A stretch of 64,000 nt of DNA from Xiphydria camelus (lineage: Eukaryota; Arthropoda; Insecta; Hymenoptera; Xiphydriidae), in contig OY783195.1 in assembly GCA_963678675.1 (NCBI GenBank), forward strand, positions 15,728,143 to 15,792,142. The letters are read 5' to 3'. Position numbers and translations under genes: made by a program. Positions 33,141-45,700 of this stretch are shown here, piece by piece. The notes under the pieces were generated by a model. The model was not told the DNA's origin. It saw only the letters and a program-made list of their open reading frames with translations, and searched no databases. Every line of letters starts with the position of its first letter. The stretch's first letter is position 1.

Positions 33141-33305
33141 TTAACACTTTCGCTGCGATTTTTCAGATAGGGGGCGCCCCAGGAGCGGTAATGTTTTTTT
33201 CATTAATGTTGCTCTATTTGATGTCATAATGCGAGTACGGCTTATGAAAAATAAATATACAGTGTTTTTCAATAATTTCTGCGCATGGCACCTATAGGTG
33301 GTTAA
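33141..33305. mobile_element. piggyBac-like end
   Basis: TTAACACTTTCGCTGCG at 33141 matches the end at 50619 read in reverse (TTAACACTTTCACTGCGC) and resembles that at 63651. A GGGGGCGCCCC palindrome follows. No matching second end was identified with confidence; TTAA at 33302 may be it. Confidence 0.4.
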
Positions 33306-34209
33306 AAATTTTCGGCTCGATGCTGATCGACACCGATCGGTGCCGCAAAAATGTGTATAAAATTTAATGAAATAGGAATCAAGAGACACGGCAGTGTCTC
33401 GCGGCATGTTCGTTCAAGTAGTTTCGCACACAGACACGACAGCGCTGATGTCGCGAGCACCCGTGTTTCTTTACACCACAAATGTCTGCCCCCTGCACCC
33501 CTCAATTTTTACATCGAATTTTCTCAATAAATATACGGTTATAACCAAAACTATGCTTAGTTACGCCATATAAATTGACTATTCTTTATTGATAGAGACC
33601 AGAATAAATGTTATAAGTTACATATTAACAGAGATTTTTCCTTAGAAACGCGAAGCCACGCCCCTTGCGCCTAAAAGTCGAGAATCCGATTTCTCGGGCG
33701 ATATATATATGTCAAAATCTCACAAAAATTCCGCCTACCTTCGGTGATAGTCGACCATGATCAGAAATATGTACACAGATACGGCCACACGCATACGCCA
33801 TCAAATGTATGTGAGAGTGTGTGAGAGAATATATTCCTTAAATGTTTGGGTATTTTCAAAGTTAATAAAATATTTCCATTCGCGAAACGATTAACCTCGC
33901 GTTTATTTCGATCCTCGGACGCGCTTGTTAATAAAATGTACAAATTCAGTGTAATCGGAGTTGTGAATCTCAATAGTGGTGAATGGTGACAGACGCTCCG
34001 TATAGTTTAATAATCGTTTGTATTTTTTTCGATAATCGAGATAGTGAACGGATGCAGTGCTGTGTTTCTCTGGTTGCCTGTGCATAAAGAGCAGGAAAGG
34101 AGACGGCAGTATCTCAGAAGAATTGCCATCAGATAAGTTTAATTGCCATCTGACAGTTTTAACCTCACTTTCGATGGAAGGACAATTATCTTTGTGATAA
34201 TTCTATTTT
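33306..34209. other. Unassigned stretch
   Basis: No gene or known repeat recognised. Small open frames on the minus strand (33761-33973 and 33903-34085) lack any signature. Confidence 0.3.
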
Positions 34210-37200
34210 TTGTTTCAGCGTCATGCGAGCACGAGACGAATTTATGGCTTTTCTTCTCGGTCACAATCAAAGCCGTGGGAGAAAAATAGGAGATGCAATG
34301 GAATTGGATCACAACAATCAAGTAATTACTTTATCATTATTTTTTCTCTATCGATATATTTCCTCTTTCGTACTATTACAAGTTCCAATTTACACACCGA
34401 CCTGTCAAACCTGAAGTGTACATGTACCTCACTTCTATTTTATCTGTTCTTTGTCTCCGTTGCAACGGCAGTCAATGAGGAATCACTGATACCGATTAGG
34501 GATCGAGGGTTATTCCTTATGCTTTGTAGCACAGCATCGACATTTTACTGCACCTGCTTTCTTCTGGGACTTCCTAAAATAATTATAAAAACCCCATATG
34601 ATTGTTATTTACAATTTGTTACAGATCGTATGTGAACCCGATGGGGTTTCTTTCGAACGAAGGATCATCCACTTGCTGTTCCAAGAACCAGTTGCATTAG
34701 TTCATTTGGCGAGCTGGATATGCTGTCTCTTGTGCATGGACGTGTGCCATTTTAAATGGATATTTTGTAATTTCCATCGTTACATCAGAGGCGAAGAAGA
34801 GATGAAATAGAAGTGAGGTACATGTACATTTCACGTTTGATAGGTCGGTATATAAATTGGAACTTCTGATAGTATAATACGAAAGAGGAAATATATCGAT
34901 AAAGGAAAAATAATAATAAAGAGTAGTTACTACATTATTGTAATCTAATTCCATTATATCCCTTACTTTTCTGCCACGACTTTGATCGTTGATAGTGAAG
35001 AAAAATCAAATTTATTGGTTGATCCATCTACTATCAACAATCAAAGTTGTGGCAGAAAAATAAAGGATACACAATAGAATTGGATTACAATAATGTAGTA
35101 ACTATTTTATTATTATTTTTTCTTTTTATCGATATATTTCCTCTTTCGTATTATACTATCAGAAGTTCCAATTTATATACCAACCTATCAAACGTGAAGT
35201 GTACATGTACCTCACTTCTATTTCATCTCTTCTTCGCCTCTGATGTAACAATGGAAATTACAAAATATCCATTTAAAGTGGCACACGTCCATGCACTCGA
35301 GGCAGCAGATCCAGCTCGCCGAATGAACTAATGCAACTGGTTCTTGAAGCAACAAGTGGATGATCCCTTGTTCGAAAGAAATCCCCTCGGGTTCGCATAC
35401 GATCTGTAACAAATTGTAAATAACATAATCATTTGCAGTTTCACTATTTAAAATACACCGAACTTACTCAACGTAGAAATTAAGAAACTATATTAATCTG
35501 AGTTAACCAATTCTAATGACAGAATTATTAAAAATGATATATTTCATCTTTCGTATTATACTATCACACACAAGTTCCAATTTATATACCGACCTGCCAA
35601 ACGGGAAGTGTACATGTACCTCACTTCTATTTCATCTCTTCTTCGCCTCTAGTGTAACGATAGAAATTATAAAATATCATAACTTTTCTGTAACATTTCT
35701 GCAATATTTTACAATATTCGTGAACACTACCGTATGTGTGTTAGAAATATATATTTCTCAATAAATTCGCGAATGTTGCAAATCATCATAGAAACGTTTT
35801 GGAGTCATTACGTCGAAAGATCTCCTCGATAAGGTACAGCTCGATAAGATTGTATTATACTTGTCAGGGCTGAATTATGTAGGGTTTTTATAATTATTTT
35901 AGGAAGTCCCAGAAGAATACAGGTGCAGCAAAATATCGATGCTGTCTTAGAAAGAATGAGGAATAACCCTCGAACCCTAATCGATATCAGTGATTCCTCA
36001 TTGACGTTCGTTACACCAGAGTTGAAGAAGAGATGAAATAGAAGTGAGGTACATGTACACTTCACTTTTAACAGGTCGGTATATAAATTTGAACTTGTGT
36101 GATAGTATAATACGAAAGAGGAAATATATCACTTTTAATAATTCTGTCATTATTATCTATAGAATTATTTAACTCAGATTCATATAGTTTCTTAATTTCT
36201 ATGTAGAGTAAGTTGGGTATATTTTAAATAGTGAAATACTGAATATAGTTGTGTTATTTATAATTTGTTACAGAAATAAACGTACTGCTATTGAATTCCA
36301 CCCAGAAGGACTCCAAATCATGTGCGAAACCGAGGGGGTTTCTTTTGAACGAGGGATCGTCCACTTGTTGTTCCAAGAACCAGCTGCATTAGTTTATTCG
36401 GTGGGTTAGATCTGCTGCCTCGAGTGCATGGACGTGCGTTCATCCTTCAATATCCTCCCTGCCATGATCTGCTGATTCTAACCTCTGTTGCCACAGCCCG
36501 AATGCTCGTCGAAGGTTATTCCTTATTCTTTCTAGCACAGATCTATATTATGCTGCATCTGTATTCTTCTGGGACTTCCTAAAATAATTATAAAAACCCC
36601 ATATAATTTAGCTCTGACAAGTACAATCTTATCGAGGAAATCTTTGAATGTAATGATTCCGAAATGTTTCTATGATATTTTGCAACATTCGCGAATTTAT
36701 CAAGAAATATATATTTCTAACATACGGTAGTATTCACGAATATTGCTAAATATCGCAGGAATGTTACAGAAAAGTTACTTGCAAAAACGTGCTTTGTGGG
36801 ATGTAAATGATTATACCCCAGAGGCGAAGAAGAGATGAAATAAAAGTGAGGTACATGTACATTTCACGCTTGACAGGTCGGTATATAAATTGGAACTTCT
36901 AATAGTATAATACGAAAGAGGAAACATATCGATAAAGAAAAAATAATAATAAAGTAGTTACTACATTATTGTAATCCAATAACATTGTATCCTTTATTTT
37001 TCTGCCACGACTTTGATTGTTGATAGTGGATGGATCATCCAATAAATTTAATTTTTATTCACTATCAATAATCAGTCGCGGCAGAAAAATAAGGGATACA
37101 ATGGAATTGGATTACAGTAATGTAGTAACTACTTTATTATTATTTTTTCTTTATCGATATATATTTCCTCTTTCGTGTTATACTATCCCAAGTTCGAATT

Positions 37201-38439
37201 GATATACCGACCTGTCAAACGTGTAGTGTACATGTACCTCACTTTTATTTCATTAAGTATTACTGCACAACGAGTACGTTAGAAGATTTTCATGAAGACT
37301 CACGATTTTCTCACATGTCATCTCGTACAGGTGCAACCGAAGAGGATCTAGCTCGTGTCCGGTCCGTAAAAAGATGACTCGATGGACATCGGAGAATGTC
37401 CGGCTTGTCACGGAGCGCCTATTACCCACGGTGCATTAATTGCAATACGCGCTTCTCCTTTCAACTATTCCAGCGTTAAATAACTTTTACTTCTTTCAAG
37501 GTAATAACCTCTTATGAACTGTTCGTGGTAGGAGGCAGCGATCGATATTAGCGACTCGTCGTAGACAAGTTCATCTATTAAAACTAAAAGGCAATTCGGT
37601 GTACCGAACTACTACTGCGATAATGTGCCCGAGCTCACGGTCTATTCTGCGATTAACATTAACGTAATCGTGATTATGCTCGGGTGATGGGTGTTCCAAA
37701 AGAGGAAAAGTTGATACTAACCATCGGATGCTGTAAGCTGACTTGCTAGTGTATGCTTTTCAACTGGAACATCATCGCAGGAATAATTTGTCTACGATTA
37801 GTCACAATCATTGATCGCTGCACCCTACGATGAACAGTTTGTACAAGGTAAATACTTTGAAAGAAGTGAAAGTTATTTAAAGCAGGAATAATTGAAACGA
37901 AAAGCGCATATTGCAATAAATGTACCGTGGGTAATAGGCGCTCGGTGACAAGTCTGACATTCTCCGATGTCCATCGAGTCATCTTTTTACGGACAGGACA
38001 CGAGCTAGGTCCTCTTCGGTTGCACCTGTACGAGATGACATGTCAGAGTCTGCAGTAATACTTAATGAGATAAAAGTGAGGTACATGTACACTTCACGTT
38101 TGACAGGTCGGTATATAAATTCGAACTTGTGTGGGATAGTATAATACGAAAGAGGGACTATATCGATAAAGAAAAAATAATAATAAAGTAGTTACTACAT
38201 TACTGTAATCCAATTCCATTGTGAATCCCTTATTTTTCTGCCACGACTTTAATAGTTGATAGTGAATAAAAATCAAATTTATTAGCTAATCCATCCACTA
38301 TCAACAATCAAAGTCGTGGCAGAAAAATAAGGGATACACAATGGAATTGGATTACAATAATGGAGTAACTACTTTAAACACTTGGGGAAACTCACCGAAG
38401 AAACCCGAATAATTAATATCTTATCACTTGTACACTTGT
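34210..38439. mobile_element. Family C palindromic repeat cluster
   Basis: Repeated modules in both orientations. Module 1 (CAAAGTCGTGGCAGAAAAAT to GTACATGTACCTCACTT) forms head-to-head pairs at 34815-35240, 36830-37250 and 38055-38350, and again at 45320-45700. Module 2 (TTCTTTCGAACGAAGGATCA and neighbours) lies at 34627-34815, inverted at 35215-35412 and again at 36320-36440. Module 3 (CCCAGAAGAATACAGGTGCA) lies near 34480-34600, 35900-36010, 36530-36600 and 48990-49060. A further inverted pair is 37300-37500 with 37860-38045. Frames in modules 2 and 3 are partly conserved in translation but broken; no intact gene. Confidence 0.65.
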
Positions 38440-38690
38440 GATTTCGAGGTTAATAGATGCTTCGATCTCCCGAATTGACAGCTACCGGAAGATCAGGGGG
38501 GGTCACTCGTATCTTTGCGTGCACGCAACTCAGCGAAGAGACCAATCAGGATCAAGTATTCCATTGCGGTAGGGGGGTCCTGATTGGTCTACTCGCTAAG
38601 AAACGTATACGCATCCTAGCGAGTAGACCAATCAGGACCCCCACCACAACGGAATACTTGATCTGCAACAGTTAATAGATGATTTTTATT
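38440..38690. mobile_element. Foldback element, family A relative
   Basis: Starts with TCTCCCGAATTGACAGCTA as in family A, then two nested inverted repeats: CAAGTATTCC...GGAATACTTG and GGTCCTGATTGGTCTACTCG against its complement around 38595. Confidence 0.6.
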
Positions 38691-38807
38691 CGCATTGGCA
38701 TGTTTATGATGATATTTGCAATTAATGTTCTACTCGGACTGAAATGAGTCGTAAGGTCAGCATCGAAGCTGTAAATGATGTGGTAATAATTAAATTAAAT
38801 TTATTTA

Positions 38808-38895
38808 CGAGTAAGGGGGCGAAATTTCAGCGGTGCATGCAAAAGGATTTCTTAAAACTATTCCACCGTCTCGAGTTAATATATGTAACAACATA
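38808..38895 (+). pseudogene. Fragment of the protease-like ORF, cut by the pogo element
   Basis: In one frame, GEISAVHAKGFLKTI then PPSRVNICNNI corresponds to the copy at 49060-49140 of the ubiquitin-protease-like fragment. The pogo-like element begins at 38896, directly after this segment, and 45314 resumes with GATACTGTCAT as in the uninterrupted copy. Confidence 0.5.
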
Positions 38896-40420
38896 TCACC
38901 CCCTTCCTGCAAAAAGTTACTAACTAACATTTATCATCAACTGACTTAGTAGGTAGTTTCTGCTCTATAATATCGGTATTATATTTCGGTTAACGACTTT
39001 TTATGATGCGCGCATGCTCACTTCCAACGCATTTAGCACTTACAAGGAAACGTTTCGAGGCCGCCGCTTCCGATCTTGATGAAACTTCGTAAATTTAAAG
39101 TTTATTGAAAAATAAGAGACCCCTATTTTTTTATAGCGGCCCAATTTTGGCTTAAGGGGGTGAAATGGACCCCTGAATTTTCACCCCCTTCGAGCTATCT
39201 CCGAAACGAAGCGAGATAGATGAAAACTTTCAATGTACGTTTTGTTTGGTTTTTTTAGTATAATAAAATCCCCTAAACAGATTTTGAAAAAAAGCATTAT
39301 TTTTCAAAAAAAAAAATTTTTTTATCTAATTTTTCGAAACTTCGGTTTAGTCATGTAGACAAAAATTTAGGAAATTTTATTACAAATTCAACCATGTATG
39401 ACATGATATATTTCCCTCCTACAGTTTTGCAAATTTCTAACTTTTATGTCTGATAATGAGCGGGCTACCAATGGCAGTGACGGGATAGGTCGGGGGTTAT
39501 TACTTCTATGTATTTTAATGCCACTTTTCTTTTATTTAATAAAGTTCAACTTCTATGGCTCATAATTATGACAATAATGGTATTCCGTGAAAAAATGTTT
39601 TATACAAAGTTGTTTCTTACACCAAGCACACGTAATAACGGCAATATCGCCACATATGTGGCATCGTGGTTCCGAGTCCTGTGCAAAACAAAATTCTACA
39701 GGATGTTCAAATTCAGGAGGTCTCCTGAATATATATCCACTCTTGAACCACGAATATTTAATAAAGTTAGTAAACCGTGGTGAAGAAAACTGATTATGAG
39801 TAAGAGATTGAAGTTTTAAAATATTATCTCTCGAATGAAGGTTAATATCGTAACTGAAAAGAGTTACAATATCTGAAAACCTCCTTACAAAATTCTTCCA
39901 CATTCGAAATCCGTATACGTCTAGCGGTTGAATCAGTCCGGTGGTGCCTTGTGGAATCGTCATTAATATTATTGTCTTGTCTTCTGGTGTAGCTTCTCGA
40001 ACACTTCGCTCACATTGTCCACTCCAAGAGTCCAGCAGTAAGACGCTTGTAGATCCAGTGTTAGGGAAGTAAACTTCTTGCAGCCATGTTTTCATGAGAT
40101 CGGTTGTAAGTTTCCCAGATTTGGAAGCCATGAAGTATACATTTGGCGGCCTAAACACGGTTTGTTGCACTCGTTCTCCCAATTGCCCACTAGCCTCTTT
40201 TAATACCACATAAAGAGGCGACAGTAGTTTTCCATCAGCAGATATGGTGGGTTGTATAGTATAGCTGTGGGTTGTAGAAGATATTGATTGTACCACAGCT
40301 TCAATTTCTTTTTGCCCCGATGCACAGTGCTTCAGTTATATGGGAGAGTGGACAAAAATAGAAATTTCTCTTGACGGTTAATGAAACAGTAAATAAATGA
40401 TTGTTAAGTAGGTTTCTTGG

Positions 40421-40690
40421 ATCGCTCATCACGAATCTGAAGTCAGATTTCAAATATTCAAGATGGCGGATCCAATATGGCGGACGAGATTTTCGAAAAT
40501 CGACGAATTCATGCTAAATTTGGTATAGGGGGTTTTTTTGGGTCGCTGATCACGAATCTGAAGTCAGATTTCAAAAATTCAAGATGGCGGATCCAATATG
40601 GCGGACGAGATTTTCGAAAATCAACGGATAGATGCCAAATTTGGTATAGGGGGATTTGTTGGGTCGCTGATTACGAATATGAAGTTATAT
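40421..40690. repeat. 121-bp tandem repeat, 2.2 copies
   Basis: Unit begins GTCGCTGATCACGAATCTGA and includes AAGATGGCGGATCCAATATG. Three starts, at 40421, 40542 and 40663, give a constant period. Confidence 0.85.
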
Positions 40691-40860
40691 TTGACAAAAT
40701 TCAAAATAATAAACATTTAAATTTTGTTCTAAAGTTCTTTGTTTGTTTGTTTATTTATTTCTTTTTACTTTAAAAAATGATTATGATTTTTTTTTTGTAA
40801 TGGAGGGGGGGACTCTTTAAATGTGTATATAATCTACAAGGTAAGTGGATTTTTATTAAC

Positions 40861-42130
40861 TTTATATAAATAAGAAAAAGGTTGACATACCGAAAGAACT
40901 ATTCGTAAAACTTATATTTCTTATGTTTTTACATATATGATTGCGGAGGCTATTTCTCAAAAAATTCCAAAAACCTTTTCAGTTTAGTATTTTATTAAAG
41001 CTTGTACATTCCTCTTAATACCTATATATATTGTTTTATTTGCTCAGGGCTGCTCAAACCAAACTATAGATATTTTCGTTATGAGAGCGCGAAACGCCTG
41101 AATGACGAATTCTATTTTTTGTCACTAAGTGTCAAATACGAGGTTGATGGGGTTCGAGGCGGGGTGTTTGGGGGCTCACTTTATATAAATAAGAAAAGGG
41201 TTGACATACCGAAAAAAATATTCGTAAAACTTATATTTCTTATGTTTTTACACATATGATTGCGGAGGCTATTTCTCAAAAAATTCCAAAAACCTCCTTT
41301 TCAGTTTAGTATTTTATTAAAGCTTGTACATTTCTCTTAATACCTATATATCGTTTTATTTGCTCAGGGCTGCTCAAACCACACAAACTATAGATAATTT
41401 CGTTATGAGGGCGCGAAATGCCCGAATGACGAATTCTATTTTTTGTCACTAAGTTTCAAATATGAGGTTGACGGGGTTCGAGGCGGGGTGTTTGGGGGCT
41501 CACTTTATATAAATAAGGAAAAGGTTGACATACCGAAAAAAAAATATTTGTAAAACTTATATATTTCTTATGTTTTTACACATATGATTGCGGAGGCTAT
41601 TTCTCAAAAAATTCCAAAAACCTCCTTTTCAGTTTAGTATTTTATTAAAGCTTGTACATTTCTCTTAATACCTATATATCGTTTTATTTGCTCAGGGCTG
41701 CTCAAACCACACAAACTATAGATAATTTCGTTATGAGGGCGCGAAACGCCCGAATGACGAATTCTATTTTTTGTCACTAAGTTTCAAATATGAGGTTGAC
41801 GGGGTTCGAGGCGGGGTGTTTGGGGGCTCACTTTATATAAATAAGGAAAAGGTTGACATACCGAAAAAAAAATATTTGTAAAACTTATATATTTCTTATG
41901 TTTTTACACATATGATTGAGGAGGCTATTTTTCAAAAAATTCCAAAAACCTCCTTTTCAGTTTAGTATTTTATTAAAGCTTGTACATTCCTCTTAATATC
42001 TATATATCGTTTTATTTGCTTAGGGCTGCTCAAACCAAACTATAGATATTTTCGTTATGAACGCCCGAATGACGAATTCTATTTTTTGTCACTAAGTGTC
42101 AAATACGAGGTTGACAAGGTTCGAGACAAG
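40861..42130. repeat. 320-bp tandem array, four direct copies
   Basis: Unit starts TTTATATAAATAAG at 40861, 41180, 41504 and 41832 (periods 319, 324, 328) and ends with GGGGTTCGAGGCGGGGTG. A fifth copy is inverted at 42140-42463, making a large hairpin. AT-rich with a GC-rich tail in each unit. Confidence 0.85.
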
Positions 42131-43896
42131 GTGTTGGGAGCTCGAGCCCCCCAACACCCCGCCTCGAACCCCGTCAACCTCGTATTTGAGACTTAGTGAC
42201 AAAAATAGAATTCATCATTCGGGCGTTTCGCTCCCTCATAACGAAAATATCTATAGTTTGGTTTGAGCAGCCCTGAGCAAATAAAACGATATATAGGTAT
42301 TAAGAGGAATGTACAAGCTTTAATAAAATACTAAACTTAAAAGGAGGTTTTTGAAACTTTTTGAGAAATAGTCTCCGCAATCATTTTTGTAAAAACATAA
42401 GAAATATAAGTTTTACGAATATTTTTTTCGATATGTCAACCCTTTTCTTATTTATATAAAGTGAATAAAAATCCCCTTATCTTGTAGATTACATACACAT
42501 TTAAATAATGTCTAAAAAGAAGTTCGTAATTCTGTTGAGACGAGAATGTTTACGCTGTGACGCGTCTTTCTTTATTTATTTGCATGGCAACGGTGGTTCA
42601 GTTGATCAAAAACGGATAGGTGTGGGTATAAGGGACATTACTTTATGATTTCAACGAATTAGTTTTTCTATATCGCGTAAGTAACAATCTGATTTTTGTC
42701 CACTGGATGAAGCACTGTGCGATGTAGCTAAAGTTCGGCCAGAATGTATTTCTAAATTAAATCCACTCTGATCAGAGTTAAATACATTTTGTGGTCCATA
42801 TTGTGTAATGAGTGGCTTCACTTGTTCTACGAAGGCATGGCTTCGTACTTTCAAACTTTCCTCACCCTCAACGTTTTTTCTCGTTAAAAACTTTGTGATC
42901 TTTCGAGAGACAATTCTATATGCTTTCTTGAATGACCTCAACCATGTTTGACTTGCTTTGAAGGTTGGAAGATTCTCTACTTCTTTTGCTTGTAAAGCCC
43001 ATCGTTTAAGGTCTACATTATGTACTATTATTTTCGATCTACTAGCTTCTACAAATTTATCAAAAGTATATTTCGCTATGCGTATTAATTTATCATTTTG
43101 AGTACCCCCCTGTCCTACTTGCGCAGCCCATCTTTGTAATTGTCTATCAGATTTCACTTTTTTAAACTGATGTTGAACTGTTGCTACGGTTCGACGTCTT
43201 TTCTTCCCACTGATCCAGTAATCTATGGCACTTTGTTTATATTCAAAGCTAACCGCTTCTTCATCGGGTGTACAGGGATATGGTTCTGGAGGTATAGAGG
43301 TTTCTACGTGAGGAACATCCTCGACATCCGATTCCAGCCAGTCAGTATTAACAGCGTGCATTTCACTATCCTCGATTGAATCTTCCAATTCCAATTTATT
43401 TTCATGTTCGACTCGAAATGATGAATCCTCCATGCTACGTATAATAATATTTTGTAATAAATCTTTCAATTGCACTTCTGCACTATTCATTGGAGTTTCT
43501 CTTCCATTTGGTACACTGAAAACGGCCACCAATAAAGTTAACACATTGATCGGATTTATAATTGCCATAATAATAATATGAACTGCTGTGCACCATAGAA
43601 ACTGAATATTCAGACTAAAAAGCTTTCTCTTTCGCTTCCTTATATATAATGAAGTCGCCTCACAAGAACGAAACAGACTGGAGAGGGTGGGAGGTCCGAC
43701 TTCCCAAAAAGGGGCCATCATCCTCGGAGTCCGCGTACGAAACTCGAGAGCGCGTACGAAAATATTTTTACATGGGCACAGAGCCAACTAATAATAAAGC
43801 TTGTCCAAAGAACTAAACTCCCTCTTTCGCATCACCGGGGCCATATAAGGCAACCCTACAAATAACAGGAATGTTGTTTACGGCATTTTCGAGGAG

Positions 43897-43932
43897 TATA
43901 TATACAGGGCCGAGAAGCAAAGAGCTTCAGTT
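43897..43932 (+). promoter_or_regulatory. TATA box plus initiator
   Basis: TATATATA at 43897-43904 and TCAGTT at 43927-43932, an insect-type initiator with its A about 32 bp from the TATA start. It lies 28 bp upstream of the ATG at 43960. The opposite-strand transposase starts on the other side, so this is an intergenic region shared by two divergent genes. Confidence 0.55.
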
Positions 43933-43959
43933 TCATTGGCTGCGTCTATCATTCAAGTG

Positions 43960-44184
43960 ATGGGTTCAAACGAGTTACCGACTTTTGAGAAGATCGTGGA
44001 GGATCTTAAAAATGGGCACATACCATTGCCGTCTCCCGGGAAATCGCTGGATCTGACATTCCGCACAACAGGACCATCCATGGCCGAAGTAGAACGAGAG
44101 CTGCAAGAATGTGAGGAGTACTGGAGGAAACAGTACGCGAAGAAGAAAAGTAAAGAAAAAAATGATTCCAACAAAAAACTATAA
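43960..44184 (+). CDS. 74-aa accessory protein of the pogo-like element
   Basis: MGSNELPTFEKIVEDLKNGH, then IPLPSPGKSLDLTF and a charged helix (EVERELQECEEYWRKQYAKK) ending in a lysine-rich tail. Complete from ATG to stop, soluble, predicted helical, likely nucleic-acid or protein binding by charge. I do not recognise the family. It sits behind a good core promoter and opposite to the transposase, in the position of a second transposon gene. Confidence 0.55.
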   Translation: MGSNELPTFEKIVEDLKNGHIPLPSPGKSLDLTFRTTGPSMAEVERELQECEEYWRKQYAKKKSKEKNDSNKKL

Positions 44185-44324
44185 AAATTCAGACAATTTT
44201 ATCTAACCTGTGAGTGAATTATTAGTTACTTACACACAAACAGAAAATAATATAAATAAATTAACGGTCGGATTTATTAATAAGATTTCTGAACAATTTT
44301 TGTCCATTTTATTTTGATAATATT

Positions 44325-44699
44325 CCGCTAGACGTATACGGCTTTCGAATGTGGAAGAATTTTGTAAGGAGGTTTTCAGATATTGTAACTCTTTTCAATT
44401 ACGATATTAACCTTCATTCGAGAGATAATATTTTAAAACTTCAATCTCTTACTCATAATCAGTTTTCTTCACCACGGTTTACTAACTTTATTAAATATTC
44501 GTGGTTCAAGAGTGGATATATATTCAGGAGACCTCCTGAATTTGAACATCCTGTAGAATTTTGTTTTGCACAGGACTGGGAACCACGATGCCACATATGT
44601 GGCGATATTGCCGTTATTACGTGTGCTTGGTGTAAGAAACAACTTTGTATGAAACATTTTTTCACGGAATACCATTATTGTCATAAGTATGAGCCATAG
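44325..44699 (+). pseudogene. Inverted copy of the pogo transposase C-terminus
   Basis: Reads LDVYGFRMWKNFVRRFSDIV and onward to CHICGDIAVITCAWCKKQLC and the same stop as the minus-strand gene, with few replacements (SEP to WEP, IKHF to MKHF). It belongs to the long inverted end, so there is no start codon of its own. Confidence 0.8.
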
Positions 44700-45319
44700 A
44701 AGTTGAACTTTATTAAATAAAAGAAAAGTGGCATTAAAATACATAGAAGTAATAACCCCCGACCTATCCCGTCACTGCCATTGGTAGCCCGCTCATTATC
44801 AGACATAAAAGTTAGAAATTTGCAAAACTGTAGGAGGGAAATATATCATGTCATACATGGTTGAATTTGTAATAAAATTTCCTAAATTTTTGTCCACATG
44901 ACTAAACCGAAATTTCGAAAAATTAGATAAAATTTTTTTTTTTTAAATAATGCTTTTTTTCAAAATCTGTTTAGGGGATTTTATTATACTAAAAAAACCA
45001 AACAAAACGTACATTGAAAGTTTTCATCTATCTCGCTTCGTTTCGGAGATAGCTCGAAGGGGGTGAAAATTCAGGGGTCCATTTCACCTCCTTAAACCAA
45101 AATTGGGCCGCTATAAAAAAATAGGGGTCTCTTATTTTTCGATAAACTTTAAATTTACGAAGTTTCATCAAGATCGGAAGCGGCGGCTTCGAAACGTTTC
45201 CTTGTTAGTGAGTTTTACCATTTAAAGATTTAATCAAATTAAGCTACTAGGTCCAGTTAGGTGAATTTTACAAAATATGTTAGTTAGTGATTTTTTGCAG
45301 GAAGGGGACGATAGATACT

Positions 45320-45700
45320 GTCATACGAAAGAGGAAAAGCTTATATCGATAAAGAAAAAATAATAATAAAGTAGTTACTCTATTATTGTAATCCATTTCT
45401 ATTGTATCCCTTATTTTTCTGCCATGACACTGATTGTTGATAGTGGATGGATCAACCAATAAATTTGATTTTTCTTCACTATCAGCAATTAAAGTCGTGG
45501 CAGAAAAATAAGTGATACAATGTTATTGGATTACAATAATGGAGTAACTACTTTATTATTATTTTTTCTTTATCGATATAAGTTTTTTCTCTTTCGTATT
45601 ATACTATCACCAGTTTCAATTTATATACTGACCTGTCAAACGTGAAGTATACATGTACCTCACTTCTATTTAATCTCTTCTTTGCCTCTGGTGTAACGAT
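45320..45700. repeat. Family C head-to-head pair
   Basis: Same inverted module 1 as in the cluster at 34-38 kb, centred near 45460; the right arm continues to CCTCACTTCTATTTAATCTC. Confidence 0.7.

Larger units (their letters stand above)
40315..42692. mobile_element. 2.4-kb insertion in the pogo transposase
   Basis: TTTTTG at 40309-40314 and 42693-42698 flanks it. It contains a 121-bp tandem repeat, a 320-bp tandem array, and an inverted pair (about 40815-41180 and 42140-42510). Its left end also carries an inverted, altered copy of the neighbouring coding sequence (GCACAGTGCTTCA ... GTGGACAAAAAT), as in repair-associated insertion. No protein recognised. Confidence 0.6.
39553..43490 (-). 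pseudogene. pogo/Tigger-like transposase, split by an insertion
   Basis: First part 43490-42699: an acidic N-terminus, a helix-turn-helix region (YKQSAIDYWISGKKRRRT), the CENP-B-type RKITKFLTRKN block, and VFNSDQSGFNLEIHSGRTL with the first catalytic Asp. Second part 40308-39553: EIEAVVQSISSTTHSYTIQP, SVLLLDSWSGQC (second Asp), GTTGLIQPLDVYGF (third Asp), and a C-terminal zinc-like CHICGDIAVITCAWCKKQLC. The two parts join at SSSGQK/EIEA if 40315-42692 is removed. Start at MNSAEVQ is a guess; in-frame ATGs lie further upstream to 43787. Confidence 0.7.
38896..45311 (-). mobile_element. pogo/Tigger-like transposon with long inverted ends
   Basis: TA at 38894-38895 and 45312-45313. Terminal 35 bp are inverted copies (TCACCCCCTTCCTGC and TCGTCCCCTTCCTGC, then AAAAA and ACTAACTAACAT). 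After about 120 unmatched bp, 39050-39927 and 44325-45215 are near-identical inverted arms that include the last 115 codons of the transposase. The site at 49140 gives a related uninterrupted target. Carries the transposase gene (minus), a second small gene (plus), and a 2.4-kb insertion. Confidence 0.75.

Noticed and set aside
34697..35412. Conserved-looking peptides ending GEEEMK
   Set aside because: Similarity between copies is explained by the repeat itself; frames are short, begin inside modules and are broken elsewhere.
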